Shown here: one piece after another, positions 5,660 to 5,687 of the stretch
Position numbering within the stretch: position 1 is the first letter of the stretch
How the letters are laid out: every line of letters begins with the position of its first letter
Source: an uncultured Bacteroidales bacterium
Lineage (GTDB): Bacteria > Bacteroidota > Bacteroidia > Bacteroidales > Bacteroidaceae
Length of the DNA: 5,687 nt
Assembly: GCA_947367415.1 (NCBI GenBank)
Contig: CANBEE010000181.1
Location: 1 to 5,687, forward strand
Reading direction: 5' to 3'
The notes under the pieces: generated by a model
What the model saw: only the letters and a program-made list of their open reading frames with translations
The model's database searches: none
Told to the model about the DNA's origin: nothing
Program-made: the position numbers and the translations under genes

Positions 5660-5687
5660 TGCAACAGACTGCAACAGATTGCAACAG
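5660..5687 (+). repeat. 10-nt tandem repeat TGCAACAGAY, cut by window edge
   Basis: TGCAACAGAC (5660-5669), TGCAACAGAT (5670-5679) and TGCAACAG (5680-5687) form 2.8 copies of a 10-nt unit, close to one DNA helical turn. The array may continue past the window. Nothing else is seen in the 185 bases after the terminator apart from the two other tandem arrays and the possible -7 box. Confidence 0.85.

Noticed and set aside
5660..5687. CRISPR array
   Set aside because: The unit is 10 nt, directly tandem and without spacers, and no cas gene is in the window.

Overview
The window looks like a piece of a Bacteroidales chromosome (Bacteroides/Prevotella-like; the species cannot be fixed from this sequence). 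The evidence is: promoters of the Bacteroidetes type (TTTG about 20 nt upstream of TAnnTTTG), start codons without Shine-Dalgarno sequences but with A-rich leaders, a coiled-coil lipoprotein of a kind common in the order, and GC-rich CCTCCCC-type intergenic palindromes. GC content is visibly lower in the gaps than in the genes, and the two right-hand genes look the most GC-rich at third codon positions.

Layout, left to right. (1) Positions 1-500, minus strand: the N-terminal 166 codons of a lipoprotein with long coiled coils, cut by the window edge. (2) Positions 501-779: a divergent, AT-rich control region with a near-perfect promoter for the lipoprotein and a TATCTTTG -7 box for the rightward genes, followed by a leader of about 130 nt. 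(3) Positions 780-3012: pta and ackA, 31 nt apart, the phosphotransacetylase-acetate kinase pair that turns acetyl-CoA into acetate and ATP. (4) Positions 3013-3168: a gap made largely of two inverted GC-rich palindromic repeats around an AT-richer core that holds a possible promoter. (5) Positions 3169-5444: a bile acid:sodium symporter (BASS/SBF) family membrane transporter, then 11 nt later a membrane-anchored PlsC-like acyltransferase that starts with GTG; these two probably share a transcript that ends at a hairpin-T terminator at 5470-5502. (6) Positions 5503-5687: a non-coding stretch with three unrelated short tandem repeats (7-, 6- and 10-nt periods) and a possible minus-strand -7 box.

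Functionally, Pta and AckA are the fermentative acetate branch. The transporter carries the expected sodium-site residues, but its substrate is unknown; an organic acid is possible given the neighbours. The acyltransferase probably acts in phospholipid assembly. The core genes are ordinary. The non-coding DNA is the unusual part: the inverted repeats flanking a possible promoter before the transporter, and the cluster of three microsatellite-like arrays at the right end, one of which has the plant-telomere unit TTTAGGG.
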